Shown here one piece after another: positions 8,549 to 16,448 of a DNA stretch of 64,000 nt. Position 1 is the first letter of the stretch; each line of letters begins with the position of its first letter. A program made the translations under genes and the position numbers. This stretch comes from Kineosporia sp. NBRC 101731 (GTDB lineage: Bacteria; Actinomycetota; Actinomycetes; Actinomycetales; Kineosporiaceae), in the NCBI RefSeq assembly GCF_030269305.1, contig NZ_BSTC01000008.1, positions 62,001-126,000 on the forward strand. Direction: 5' to 3'. Below the pieces are notes generated by a model that was given only the letters and a program-made list of their open reading frames with translations, did not search any database and was not told where the DNA came from.

Positions 8549-9316
8549 TCATCTCTGCTCTCGGTGCATCGTGCGGGGTTCAGCGGGGTGTGCCGGGTCA
8601 GTAGTGGGCATGGCTTCGGTTGTTCCGGATTTTTCGGAGCAGTGGACGTTCGGGTCGCCTCCCAGCTGGGCGCCCAGTTCGGCAGCCAGATGGGTCAGCA
8701 GAGGCCCGAATCGGCCGATCGCCGATTCGTCCAGCCGGTAGGTGGGCCCGACGATGCTCAGGGCGGCGGCCACCCCACCGGGGCCGGTGACCGGGGCTGC
8801 GACCGCCGTGACGTCGGGCTCGATGCCGGAGGCGATGCTGGTCCAGCCCTTCTGCGGGGTGCGCCCGAGCAGGACCGATCCGGCCGCGCTCCCGGCCAGC
8901 GGGAAGGCCCGGCCGACCCAGCCGGCGTGTCGCACCGAGTGCGTGCCCTGGGCCATGGCCAGATAAAGAGCCGTTGCGCCGGGCCCGGTGACGCTCAGGT
9001 AGGCCGACTCACCGGTGGCCGCGACCAGCTCGTTCAGGGCCGGACGGCTCAGTGGCACCAGGTGTTCGTGGGAGAGGGCCTGGGCCCCCAACTGCATCAT
9101 CCGCGGGCCGGGGCGATAGCCGCCGCTTTCCGCGCGGGTGACGAACTGGTCCTGCTCGAGCGTGCGCAGCAGCCGGAGTGTGGTGCTGACGGGAAGCCCG
9201 ACGAGGCGGGCGAGCTCCACCAGAGGACCGGGCCCCCCGGTGCAGACGGCCGCCAGCAGAGCCAGCGCGCGTTCCACGGATCGCGTGGAAGAGCTGGCAG
9301 GGGGCTTGCCGGGCAT
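8549..9316 (-). CDS. IclR-family regulator heading the quaternary-amine importer operon
   Basis: A 255-residue IclR protein: winged HTH at about residues 10-75 (ELARLVGLPVSTTLRLLRTLEQDQF), then a GAF-like effector domain (GESAYLSVTGPGATALYL, AGSAAGSVLLGR, GIEPDVTAVAAPV). The domain is somewhat short and ends in a Thr/Pro-rich tail that may be disordered. It is first in the operon with the importer and divergent from the lyase gene at 9522, so it probably controls uptake and lyase together. It is only a distant paralogue of the IclR protein at 3337. Confidence 0.85.
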   Translation of the reverse strand: MPGKPPASSSTRSVERALALLAAVCTGGPGPLVELARLVGLPVSTTLRLLRTLEQDQFVTRAESGGYRPGPRMMQLGAQALSHEHLVPLSRPALNELVAATGESAYLSVTGPGATALYLAMAQGTHSVRHAGWVGRAFPLAGSAAGSVLLGRTPQKGWTSIASGIEPDVTAVAAPVTGPGGVAAALSIVGPTYRLDESAIGRFGPLLTHLAAELGAQLGGDPNVHCSEKSGTTEAMPTTDPAHPAEPRTMHREQR

Positions 9317-9385
9317 CTTCGGCGCCCCTCTCTGGTTGGTGAATGACCTTTTCTACCTCACCAGGAGGGTTGCGTCGCGGCCGGA

Positions 9386-9429
9386 GGAAAGTTTTCACTT
9401 GATGGAAACACCTTGCCGACTGGTGGAAA
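9386..9429. promoter_or_regulatory. Repeated GGAAA boxes in the divergent regulator/lyase promoter region
   Basis: Three GGAAA boxes start at 9386, 9404 and 9425, about two helical turns apart; the first two flank TTTTCAC to make a loose inverted repeat (9392-9408). This fits an operator for the divergent IclR protein, but the symmetry is imperfect and the assignment is tentative. Confidence 0.3.
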
Positions 9430-9521
9430 GTAAGGTCGCATCGACATGGAGCGGTAAGGCGTCCAGAAACCTGCCGGGGCGGCCGTTACTTCATGAGATG
9501 GATCGGAAGCGAGGCGTGGCG

Positions 9522-11108
9522 ATGGATCAGACTCCGGCAGATCGGGCCGCCGCAGCCGCTGCGGCGGACGCGGCCCCACCGGCGCGGGTGCGCAGGGCGG
9601 ACGGTCCGCCGGCGATGACGATCGACGGCCGCACTCTCACCACCCGCAATCTCGTGGCTCGCGTCGACGCCCCGCTCAAGGTGCGGCTGACCCCCACGGC
9701 CCGCCGTCGCGCCGCCGCGTCGCACCAGGCCGCGAACGCGGCCGTCGGCCTGCGCCCGGTCTACGGCCGCACCACCGGGGTCGGCGCCAACCGGGAGGTG
9801 GCGCTGCCCGCCACCGAGGCCGCCCGCTACACGCTCGGTCTGCTGCGCAGTCACGCCACCAGCGCCGGTCAGGTGCGGGGCGACATCCGGATCCGGGCCA
9901 TGCTCGTCGTGCGCCTGAACCAGCTGGCCGCCGGTGGCAGCGGCATCTCGATGGCCGCGATCGACGGCCTCCAGGCGATGATCAACGCCGATGCGCTCCC
10001 CCCGATCCGTGAGCACGCCGGTATCGGCACCGGTGACCTCACCGCCATGGCCACCACCGCCCTCGGCCTGCTCGGGGAGGCACCTCTGACCAACCCGCTG
10101 CGCCCGATCTCGCTCGGCATCCACGACGCCCTGCCCTTCCTGAGTTCGAACGCCGCCACCCTGGCCGACGCCGCGCTCGCCGTCACCCGCCTGCAGACCC
10201 TGGCCCGCGCCGGTCTGGCGGTTGCCACGCTGACCGGCGTTGCGGTGCAGGCCAACTGGGAGGCTTTCGGCCCGGCCGTGGCCCGCGTGACACCGGGCCT
10301 GGGCAGTCGCCGGGTCTGCCGCGTGGTCACCGGTCTGGTCACCGAGCCCGGTCAGGACGCGCCCGTCCACGACCCCGCCCGCATCCAGGACCCGTTCGGC
10401 ATGCGCTGCCTGCCACAGGTGAACGGCCTGATGCTCGACACGCTGGCGCAGCTCGACCGGGTGGTCGGCGCGCACCTGAACGCCGCGGCCGAGAACCCGG
10501 TGATCCTGGCCGGCCCCGCCGTGCTCGGTCCCGATCCGGCCCCGGTCGTCGCGCACCACGGGGGGTTTCACATTCCGGCGGTAGCCCTGGGCTGTGACAG
10601 TGCGGCCATCTCGGCGGCCCAGTCCGCGTCTCTGCTCCAGGCCCGGCTGGCCATGCTGGTCGACCCGGCCGCCACCGGTCTGCCCCCGTTCCTGGGTGAC
10701 GGCACCCCCGGCGCCTCCGGCGTGATGATGCTGGAATACCTGGCCGCGTCGGCCTTCGCAGAACTGCGCAGCGCGGCCTCACCGGCCTCGCTGGGTTCGG
10801 TGAGCCTGTCGCGCGGCACCGAGGAGCACGCGAGTTTCGCCTCCCGCTCGGCCGTTCAGGTGCTGAATGCCGGAGATGCCTACGCCACGGCCCTTTCCTG
10901 CGAGTTGCTCGCCGCGGTCCGGGCCCTGCGCATGCAGGAGGCCGTCACCAAGACCGGTTCGGCCGCCGGCTGGGTCAAGATCCTCGACCTGTGCACCTCA
11001 CTCGGTGACAGCGCGGCCGACCGCGACCTCACCGGCGACCTCGCCACCGCCCAGGAACTCCTGCCCGTGCTGGCCGATCTCGTCGAGAGCTACGAACAGG
11101 ACCGTTGA
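9522..11108 (+). CDS. Aromatic amino acid ammonia-lyase family enzyme with a non-canonical cofactor triad (HutH-like)
   Basis: A 528-residue member of the histidine/phenylalanine ammonia-lyase fold. Conserved parts are YGRTTGVG (catalytic-Tyr loop, Y81), LLRSHA (S110-H111), QDPFGMRCLPQVNG (about 289-302), GGFHIP (about 347-352) and RGTEEHAS (E434/E435). The triad that normally cyclises to the MIO electrophile (Ala-Ser-Gly before Asp-Leu) reads Gly169-Thr170-Gly171-Asp-Leu, and the usual Asn of YGxNTGFG is Thr84. It may therefore not be an ordinary histidase. GAGG lies 7 bases before ATG 9522. It is divergent from an IclR/quaternary-amine importer operon and about 6 kb from hutU, so a betaine such as hercynine or ergothioneine, which loses trimethylamine, is a possible substrate (inference). 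Confidence 0.75.
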   Translation: MDQTPADRAAAAAAADAAPPARVRRADGPPAMTIDGRTLTTRNLVARVDAPLKVRLTPTARRRAAASHQAANAAVGLRPVYGRTTGVGANREVALPATEAARYTLGLLRSHATSAGQVRGDIRIRAMLVVRLNQLAAGGSGISMAAIDGLQAMINADALPPIREHAGIGTGDLTAMATTALGLLGEAPLTNPLRPISLGIHDALPFLSSNAATLADAALAVTRLQTLARAGLAVATLTGVAVQANWEAFGPAVARVTPGLGSRRVCRVVTGLVTEPGQDAPVHDPARIQDPFGMRCLPQVNGLMLDTLAQLDRVVGAHLNAAAENPVILAGPAVLGPDPAPVVAHHGGFHIPAVALGCDSAAISAAQSASLLQARLAMLVDPAATGLPPFLGDGTPGASGVMMLEYLAASAFAELRSAASPASLGSVSLSRGTEEHASFASRSAVQVLNAGDAYATALSCELLAAVRALRMQEAVTKTGSAAGWVKILDLCTSLGDSAADRDLTGDLATAQELLPVLADLVESYEQDR

Positions 11109-11161
11109 CATTGAGGACGAGCGGGCACCCCAGGTGCCCACCCGCGTCCCCAAAAACTTTC

Positions 11162-11244
11162 CGTGATCATGCAAAACCTCCCCGGAGTTCTAGAACTGTG
11201 GCGGCCAGAGTTCTAGAACGTCGGGGAGGTTTTGCATGATCACG
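11162..11244. repeat. Palindromic intergenic element, copy B (also a likely terminator)
   Basis: Inverted arms of about 22 bases (CGTGATCATGCAAAACCTCC... and its inverse) enclose two copies of the self-palindromic GTTCTAGAAC (11188-11197 and 11210-11219). It fills the gap between the convergent lyase and cupin genes, so it can fold in both transcripts and probably ends them. Copy C at 35093 has the same arms and the same inner box. Confidence 0.85.
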
Positions 11245-11266
11245 AACAAGGGGTGTGAGGGGCGGT

Positions 11267-11836
11267 TCAGTTCTGGATCTGGGCGTCGCGCAGGCGCTCC
11301 TGGTCGTCCGGGAACGGCTCGTCGATCGGGCGCAGTTCGTCGGCGTAGGACACCGAGGTGCGGCGCAGGACGCCGGTGGTGCTGATCGCGTACTGCCCCA
11401 TCCGCCACAGGGGAGGGGAGTAGGCGTGGATGGAGACGCTGCCCTCGGCGGCGCCGGTCATCCGGTGGATGTGGTCGGTGCCGAAGCTGAACGCCTGGCC
11501 GGCGGGTACCCGGATCTCCAGGGCGGCGCTGCCGATCACCAGGTTGTGCTCGATGACCTCACCGTGGGCCACCGCGACGGCTCCGGAGGAGACGTCGTGG
11601 TCGTGCCAGCCGGTGTCGTTGCTCGGGGTCCAGCACAACACCCAGACATCGACATTCGCGTCGCGGTGCAGGCAGACGTAGTGGCGGTGCTCGTCGTCGT
11701 AGGCCACGTGCGGTTCCCACGCGGCCGGGTCGGCGGCGATGGCCGCGACCAGGTCGCGCAGTTCCGGGCGGGTGAGGACGCGCGCGGGAAGGTCGTTCAG
11801 AACCTGTACTGGCGAGGTGTCGGTGGCGCTGGTCAT
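11267..11836 (-). CDS. Cysteine-dioxygenase-type cupin (thiol dioxygenase)
   Basis: A 189-residue cupin of the type I cysteine dioxygenase family, which uses Fe(II) and O2 to oxidise a thiol to a sulfinate. The 3-His site is visible: GWHDHD gives H78 and H80, and HIHRM gives H124. SIHAYSPPL supplies the conserved Tyr139. The length matches bacterial cysteine or 3-mercaptopropionate dioxygenases. The real thiol substrate cannot be read from sequence. Its ATG overlaps the stop of the amidohydrolase gene (ATGA at 11833-11836), so the two act together under the LacI operators upstream. Confidence 0.75.
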   Translation of the reverse strand: MTSATDTSPVQVLNDLPARVLTRPELRDLVAAIAADPAAWEPHVAYDDEHRHYVCLHRDANVDVWVLCWTPSNDTGWHDHDVSSGAVAVAHGEVIEHNLVIGSAALEIRVPAGQAFSFGTDHIHRMTGAAEGSVSIHAYSPPLWRMGQYAISTTGVLRRTSVSYADELRPIDEPFPDDQERLRDAQIQN

Positions 11837-12738
11837 GGCCTACCTCCGATCAGGAAACGCTGCGGGTTGCTGACATCGATGGCGTGGTCGGCGGCGCTGC
11901 CGAAGCCAAGGGGGACGGGCTGGGCGTACGGACGGTCGCTGCCCCGGACGATCGCGTCGATCCCGAGCACGCGGACCAGGGCGTCGATCGCCTGCGGGCC
12001 GTAGCTGGAGGTCTCGACGAACACACCGGGATCGAGCCGGCCCATCCGTCCGCCCCGGGCGGTCAGTCGCTCGTGCTGCAGAGGGGCCAGCCCGGCCCCG
12101 GCGACGAAACCGATCCGGAGCTTCGGCAGCAGTGCACGGCCCACGTGGTGCCAGGACCACCAGGCCGCCGAGAGCTGTGCGGTGTAGTCGACGACGGCGG
12201 GCCACCAGCCGGGAAGTTCCTCGACCGGTGCCTGCGCGACCGCCCCGGGGTGCACCAGGACGGGCTTGCCCGCCTCTTCGCAGACCCTCAGCACCGGTGC
12301 CAGGGCCTCGAGGGCCCGGGGGGTGGCCAGCCAGGGGGCCGGTACCTGCAGCCCGACGAAATCGCCGTGCAGCAGTTCGGCGAGGCCTGACCGATCGGGC
12401 TCGTGACGGCTGACCGCGGCCCAGGCCCCGAAACCGGACGGGAGCTCACGGGCTCCCTGGTGCCAGGTGTCGAGAAGGGGCTGCGCCTGCGAGGCCGGAA
12501 GGTCTTCGAGGCCCAGAGGGCTGGACAGCGAGATCAGGGCCCGGACATCGCCCTGCAGCTCGAGCCGGTCCGCGACATCGTGATCGGCCGGGTTCACCTC
12601 GTACGGCGGTTCGCCCGGGAGATGCAGGGTCCATCCGCGGAGAAAGGGCGGTTCCCGGCGAACGCGGAGCGCGGAGATCAGCGTGGGTGGCCACAGGTGC
12701 TGATGCACATCGCACGACTCGCCCGAACGCGACGCCAC
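11833..12738 (-). CDS. Metal-dependent amidohydrolase (amidohydrolase_2 family)
   Basis: A roughly 301-residue TIM-barrel hydrolase. SCDVHQHLWPP gives the N-terminal metal motif H-x-H; later blocks include KPVLVHPGAV, and GSDRPYAQP with the catalytic-type Asp near the C terminus. Family members are hydrolases or decarboxylases of cyclic or aromatic acids; the substrate is unknown. GTG 12738 is preferred over GTG 12747 because GGAAAGG then stands about 8 bases upstream, whereas for 12747 it would abut the codon. It is co-transcribed with the cupin and divergent from a LacI regulator. Confidence 0.65.
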   Translation of the reverse strand: MASRSGESCDVHQHLWPPTLISALRVRREPPFLRGWTLHLPGEPPYEVNPADHDVADRLELQGDVRALISLSSPLGLEDLPASQAQPLLDTWHQGARELPSGFGAWAAVSRHEPDRSGLAELLHGDFVGLQVPAPWLATPRALEALAPVLRVCEEAGKPVLVHPGAVAQAPVEELPGWWPAVVDYTAQLSAAWWSWHHVGRALLPKLRIGFVAGAGLAPLQHERLTARGGRMGRLDPGVFVETSSYGPQAIDALVRVLGIDAIVRGSDRPYAQPVPLGFGSAADHAIDVSNPQRFLIGGRP

Positions 12739-12900
12739 ATCGACCACCTTTCCGCATTTCTCGGACCGCCCCCGCCCTGACCTGCATTCTCGACTAAATC
12801 TATAGACTTATTGAAGCGTTCCGCCCGGACGATTTCAAGTGCTGTTGCCCGCGCGTCCCCCGGTGTGCCGCCCCCATGGGCACCGAGCGACGCCCGATCT

Positions 12901-12972
12901 GACGTCAGTGATTTCGACGACCCGGCTTCACCTGCGGTGAAGCGCTTCACTGACGTCTATTGAAGCGCTTCA
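12901..12972. promoter_or_regulatory. Stacked LacI-family operators
   Basis: Two perfect TGAAGCGCTTCA palindromes lie at 12938-12949 and 12961-12972, centres 23 bases apart (about two turns). The first is extended to GTGAAGCGCTTCAC and overlaps another inverted repeat GCTTCACC-TGC-GGTGAAGC (12925-12943). A wider pair, GACGTCAGTG (12901-12910) and CACTGACGTC (12948-12957), encloses it. A half-like TTGAAGCGTT occurs at 12811. Central CG palindromes of this kind are typical LacI/GalR operators, and the LacI gene starts 51 bases downstream. Confidence 0.8.
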
Positions 12973-13023
12973 CCTTGATCATTTCAAGAGGGAGATGCCG
13001 GTTCTGTTCGTTACGGTGACCGC

Positions 13024-14037
13024 ATGACTCAGGGGCGTCACCGACCGACGCTGCGCGATATCGCCGAGGAGACGGGGCTGTCTCCGGCCGCTGTCAGTTA
13101 TGCCCTGCGGGGTCTGCAGGTCACCGAGGAGACCCAGGCCCGCGTCCGCGAGGCGGCGAAGCGTCTGGGGTACGAGGCCGATCCGATCGCGCGGGCCCTG
13201 GCATCCGGGCGTACCGAGACGATCGGTGTGCTCTGTGGCTCTCTTGCCGACGGATGGCAGCAGCAGGTGGCCGCGGCCCTGGGGCGAGGGTTGCTGGGGG
13301 CCGGGCGCAACCCGGTCACGGTGGACGCCGGCAACGACCCGGTGCGGGAGGCCACCCTGGCCAAGCGCATGGTCGACCAGCGGGCCGACGCGCTGATCGT
13401 GCTGCCGGTCGACCCGAACGCGCCGCACTGGGCCGAGGTTGCCGATCGCACGGTGCTCGTGGCGGTGGGCGACGGGCTGCCCGGGGCTCCGGCCGCCGCC
13501 GAGGTGGTCTTCGACAACGACACCGGCGTCAGCCATGGCCTGCGCATGCTCGCGGCCGCCGGGCACACCCGCGTCACCCTGCTGACGCCGACCGACCGGG
13601 CCACCCCCGACCGGCCGGCCGAGCGGATCGTGCAGCAGCTGGCACCCGAGCTCGGGCTCGCCGCCGTGGTGCGCAGCTGCCCGCACGATCTCGACGGGGC
13701 CGCCGCGGTGGTGCGTGAGCTGATGGCTGTCGATGCGCCCCCCACGGCGTTCTTCTGTCTGGCCGACTCCATCGCATTCGGTGTTTACCTGGCGGCCCGG
13801 GAGCTGGGCCTGTCGATGCCGGAAGATGTTTCGGTCGTGGGGTACGACGACTTCCCGGCCGGCCGCCTGCTCACCCCGCCCCTGTCGAGCTACCGCTGGC
13901 CCATCGACGACCTGGTCTCGGCCGTGGTCAGCCACGCCGTCGAGGCGATCGACAGCAAGAAGACCGATCGGCAACGGCGCACCGTGCTGGTGCCCGAGCC
14001 GATGCCCCGGGGCAGCGTGGCGCCGCCCCGGTCTTGA
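13024..14037 (+). CDS. LacI-family transcriptional regulator
   Basis: A 337-residue LacI/GalR protein: HTH at residues 9-30 (TLRDIAEETGLSPAAVSYAL), hinge near 50-60, then a periplasmic-binding-protein-like domain (GTETIGVLCGS-type start, NDPVREATLAKRMVDQRADALIVLP, and GYDDFPAGRLLTPPLSSYRWP near the C terminus). It is divergent from the amidohydrolase/cupin operon and probably represses that operon and itself through the TGAAGCGCTTCA palindromes. The inducer is unknown; the neighbours suggest a catabolic intermediate rather than a sugar. Confidence 0.88.
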   Translation: MTQGRHRPTLRDIAEETGLSPAAVSYALRGLQVTEETQARVREAAKRLGYEADPIARALASGRTETIGVLCGSLADGWQQQVAAALGRGLLGAGRNPVTVDAGNDPVREATLAKRMVDQRADALIVLPVDPNAPHWAEVADRTVLVAVGDGLPGAPAAAEVVFDNDTGVSHGLRMLAAAGHTRVTLLTPTDRATPDRPAERIVQQLAPELGLAAVVRSCPHDLDGAAAVVRELMAVDAPPTAFFCLADSIAFGVYLAARELGLSMPEDVSVVGYDDFPAGRLLTPPLSSYRWPIDDLVSAVVSHAVEAIDSKKTDRQRRTVLVPEPMPRGSVAPPRS

Positions 14038-14043
14038 GGTTTC

Positions 14044-14065
14044 GGCCGGCGCCCCGGCGCCGGCC
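14044..14065. terminator. Short GC-rich bidirectional hairpin
   Basis: GGCCGGCGCC, two bases, then GGCGCCGGCC: a perfect 10-base-pair stem followed by CTCCCCC on the plus strand. It separates the convergent ends at 14037 (LacI) and 14095 (secreted protein). Confidence 0.6.
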
Positions 14066-14094
14066 TCCCCCGTGTAGCTCCGGTCGGCTCGTGC

Positions 14095-14874
14095 TCAGGC
14101 GACGGTGACGTGGATCGGGTCGCTGTACGAGGCGCCGCTGACCACGTCGCCGGAGTACTTCAGGCGGTAGTCGCCGTCGGTGGAGACCGGAGCGCGCAGG
14201 CCGCCGTAACCGCCCTGCCTCGTGGCGACGGTGGTCCAGTCATCGGTGCCGTCGGCCTTGAACTGCACGTCGAAGATGCCGTTGCCCGAGAACGCGCGCC
14301 ACACGCCGGCATCCCAGTCGGCACGCTGGATCTCGGCCTCGAAGCCGATGTTGTCACCCGGGGTGAGCCCGTCGGTCGTGCCGGTCGTGAACGAGCTGAA
14401 GCGAGTTGCCCGCAGGATGGTGTAGGTGGTGTCGAAGGCCATCTTCGTCTCGCCGTTGTCCCAGTTCGCCCGGCCGTCGTCGACGAAGGCCTGGTAGTGG
14501 GCCTGCATCGGCTGACCGGCCAGGATGTTTCCGCTGTCGGTCCTCTCGACGTACATCGTGCCGTTCTCGGAACCCTCGGCCTTCGGGTTGCCGTTGAGGT
14601 AGGTCTTGAACCAGAAGTCGCGGTTGAGCCGGGTGGTCGGCACATCGGCGCGCCAGTCGGCCGTGTAGGCGAACTCCACCGAGGAGCTCGTGGGGCAGTT
14701 CGTCGTCGGGGTCAGGTCGATCTTCGTCCGCTCCAGCCCGAGGGAGACGGTGGTCTCGCCGGGGGCGGTGATCTCGCAGTCGGTGGCCGCGTTGGCCGGA
14801 AGTGCGACGAACCCGGTGGCGATGGCGGCGGTGGCCGCAATCGTCAGCAGAGCGGGGGTTTTGAATTTTCGCAT
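14095..14874 (-). CDS. Secreted protein of unknown function
   Basis: A 259-residue protein with a clear Sec signal peptide: basic MRKFK, a hydrophobic core to about residue 24, and an ANA-AT cleavage site near residue 29. The mature part is rich in Thr, Ser, Asp and Gly with alternating beta-like sequence and two Cys (near 33 and 60) that could form one disulfide. The C-terminal half, with DDWTTVATRQGGYGG and DYRLKYSGD, resembles beta-sandwich domains of actinobacterial exported proteins. I do not recognise a family. There is no obvious Shine-Dalgarno site; TTAGAAC lies about seven bases before the ATG. Confidence 0.6.
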   Translation of the reverse strand: MRKFKTPALLTIAATAAIATGFVALPANAATDCEITAPGETTVSLGLERTKIDLTPTTNCPTSSSVEFAYTADWRADVPTTRLNRDFWFKTYLNGNPKAEGSENGTMYVERTDSGNILAGQPMQAHYQAFVDDGRANWDNGETKMAFDTTYTILRATRFSSFTTGTTDGLTPGDNIGFEAEIQRADWDAGVWRAFSGNGIFDVQFKADGTDDWTTVATRQGGYGGLRAPVSTDGDYRLKYSGDVVSGASYSDPIHVTVA

Positions 14875-15041
14875 GACTGGTTCTAACCCGGACCGTGAAC
14901 CTTTCGCAGGTCTTTGCGTAACAAAGTCCGGGATGTCGCGATGATTGATGCGGTCCGGTTTCGGGGGTGAGATCTGTTTGCCCGGGATGAAATTGGGCTG
15001 ACTGCGTTTGCCCGGCGACGACCCTGGGCGACACTGGGGCC

Positions 15042-16448
15042 GTGACTACCGGGGCGCAGGCCGAGGGAAATGCTCGACGCGAGAACGGCCGCCTGAAGAC
15101 GGGGCGAGTGGCCCGGGCGGTACCGCTGGTGGCCCTCACCGGCCGCACGGCGGGTGAGGCGGTGATCTCCGCGCTGCGCCGTAAAGACCGGGCCGGTGTG
15201 CACCGGCGCGGGGCGGAACGATACGCCGAGTCCCTCGGGAACAGCCGCGGGGTGCTGATGAAGGCGGGTCAGATCCTCTCCTTCGTCTCGCTCGGCTCGC
15301 TGGCCGAGGGCAGTAGTCAGTCGGTGTACCAGGCGGCGCTCGCCCGGCTCCAGGACGACGCCCCGCCGATGGAGCCGGAGCTGGCCGCCTCGGTGGTGAC
15401 CGCGGAGCTCGGGGCGTCCCCGCACGAGGTGTTCGCCGAGTTCGAGCCCCTGCCCCTGGCCGCCGCGTCGATCGGCCAGGTGCACGCCGCCACCACGCAC
15501 GACGGGCGCCGGGTGGTGGTGAAGATCCAGTACCCGGGGGTGGACGAGGCGATCCGTGCCGATCTGGCCAACGCCGAGTTGCTCGCTACGTTCTTCCAGG
15601 TCATCCGGGGTGTCTTGCCCGATCTGGGCCGCACCGACGCCCGCGCCCTGGCGGCCGAGGTGACAGAACGGATCGGTGAGGAGATCGACTACCGCACCGA
15701 GGCCGCGAACCAGCAGGTCTTCGCCGATGCCTATCGCGACCATCCGTTCGCCCGGGTGCCGGAGGTGCTGCCGGAGTACAGCACCGGCCGGGTGCTGACG
15801 ATGGAGCGCAGCGACGGGATGCGCTGGTCTGCCGCGAAAGATGCCGATCAAGACCTGAAAGACCAGTGGGGAGAAGCTGTCTATCGCTTCACCCTGGGCA
15901 GCCTGCGGCGGCTGGGGCGGTTCAACGCCGACCCGCATCCGGGCAACTACCTGTTCCATCCCGACGGCTCGGTCACCTTTCTCGACTTCGGCTGTGTGAA
16001 GACCTGGCACGAGGAGCAGGTCGGCTGGATGGTCAAGGCCGTTCAGGCGACCATCGACGGTGATGCCGACGAGCTGCTGAAGCAGTACCGCGAGCAGGGT
16101 TTCGTTCCCGGGGCGCCGCCCGACGCGCAGGCGATGCTGGCCTGGGCCCGGGAGTCCCTCACTCCGGTGATGTCCGATCAGCCCTTCACCTACACGCCGG
16201 AGTACGCGGCCCGCATCGTCGATCTCGAGTTCTCGCCCCGGGGGCCGCACTCCGCCGTCGTGCAGAAGCTGGCCCTGCCGGGGGAGTACCTGGCGCTCAG
16301 CCGCATCGACCTGGGCCTGACCTCGGTGCTGGCCGGGTTGCGCGCGAAGAACGACTGGCGCGGCATCCGCGAGGAGATGGATCTCGGCGCCGAGCCGGCG
16401 ACCCACTACGGCCGGCTCGAGGCCGCCTACCGAAAGGCCCGGGCATGA
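15042..16448 (+). CDS. ABC1/UbiB-family atypical kinase
   Basis: A 468-residue ABC1 (ADCK/UbiB) protein. Diagnostic features are the KxGQ motif MKAGQILSF (about residues 73-81), the Ala-rich loop AAASIGQVHAA, the lysine in VVVKIQYPG, the ERIGEEIDYRTEA helix, NADPHPGNYLF (catalytic-loop equivalent) and LDFGCVK (metal-binding DFG). These kinase-like ATPases assist isoprenoid and quinone metabolism, but in actinobacteria the partner is usually unknown. The stop overlaps the start of a P450 gene (ATGA at 16445-16448). The GTG start lacks a strong ribosome site. Confidence 0.85.
   Translation: MTTGAQAEGNARRENGRLKTGRVARAVPLVALTGRTAGEAVISALRRKDRAGVHRRGAERYAESLGNSRGVLMKAGQILSFVSLGSLAEGSSQSVYQAALARLQDDAPPMEPELAASVVTAELGASPHEVFAEFEPLPLAAASIGQVHAATTHDGRRVVVKIQYPGVDEAIRADLANAELLATFFQVIRGVLPDLGRTDARALAAEVTERIGEEIDYRTEAANQQVFADAYRDHPFARVPEVLPEYSTGRVLTMERSDGMRWSAAKDADQDLKDQWGEAVYRFTLGSLRRLGRFNADPHPGNYLFHPDGSVTFLDFGCVKTWHEEQVGWMVKAVQATIDGDADELLKQYREQGFVPGAPPDAQAMLAWARESLTPVMSDQPFTYTPEYAARIVDLEFSPRGPHSAVVQKLALPGEYLALSRIDLGLTSVLAGLRAKNDWRGIREEMDLGAEPATHYGRLEAAYRKARA

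Noticed and set aside
9522-11108. Straightforward call of histidase hutH
   Set aside because: The MIO triad and the YGxNTGFG Asn are replaced, so ordinary histidase activity cannot be assumed; kept as family-level call.
9522-11108. Firm call of ergothionase
   Set aside because: Family-level fit and gene context are suggestive, but the protein is poor in lysine near the active-site loops, and I could not confirm the catalytic residues reported for ergothionase.
11188-11219. Cloning-vector or linker artefact (two XbaI-like TCTAGA sites)
   Set aside because: The same GTTCTAGAAC boxes recur inside element C at 35118 and 35283 within matching arms, so they belong to the native repeat family.
14883-16406. 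Long minus-strand open frame opposite the ABC1-kinase gene
   Set aside because: Antisense shadow of a high-GC gene: no family resemblance, Gly/Arg/His/Val-rich sequence, while the plus strand has clear kinase motifs.
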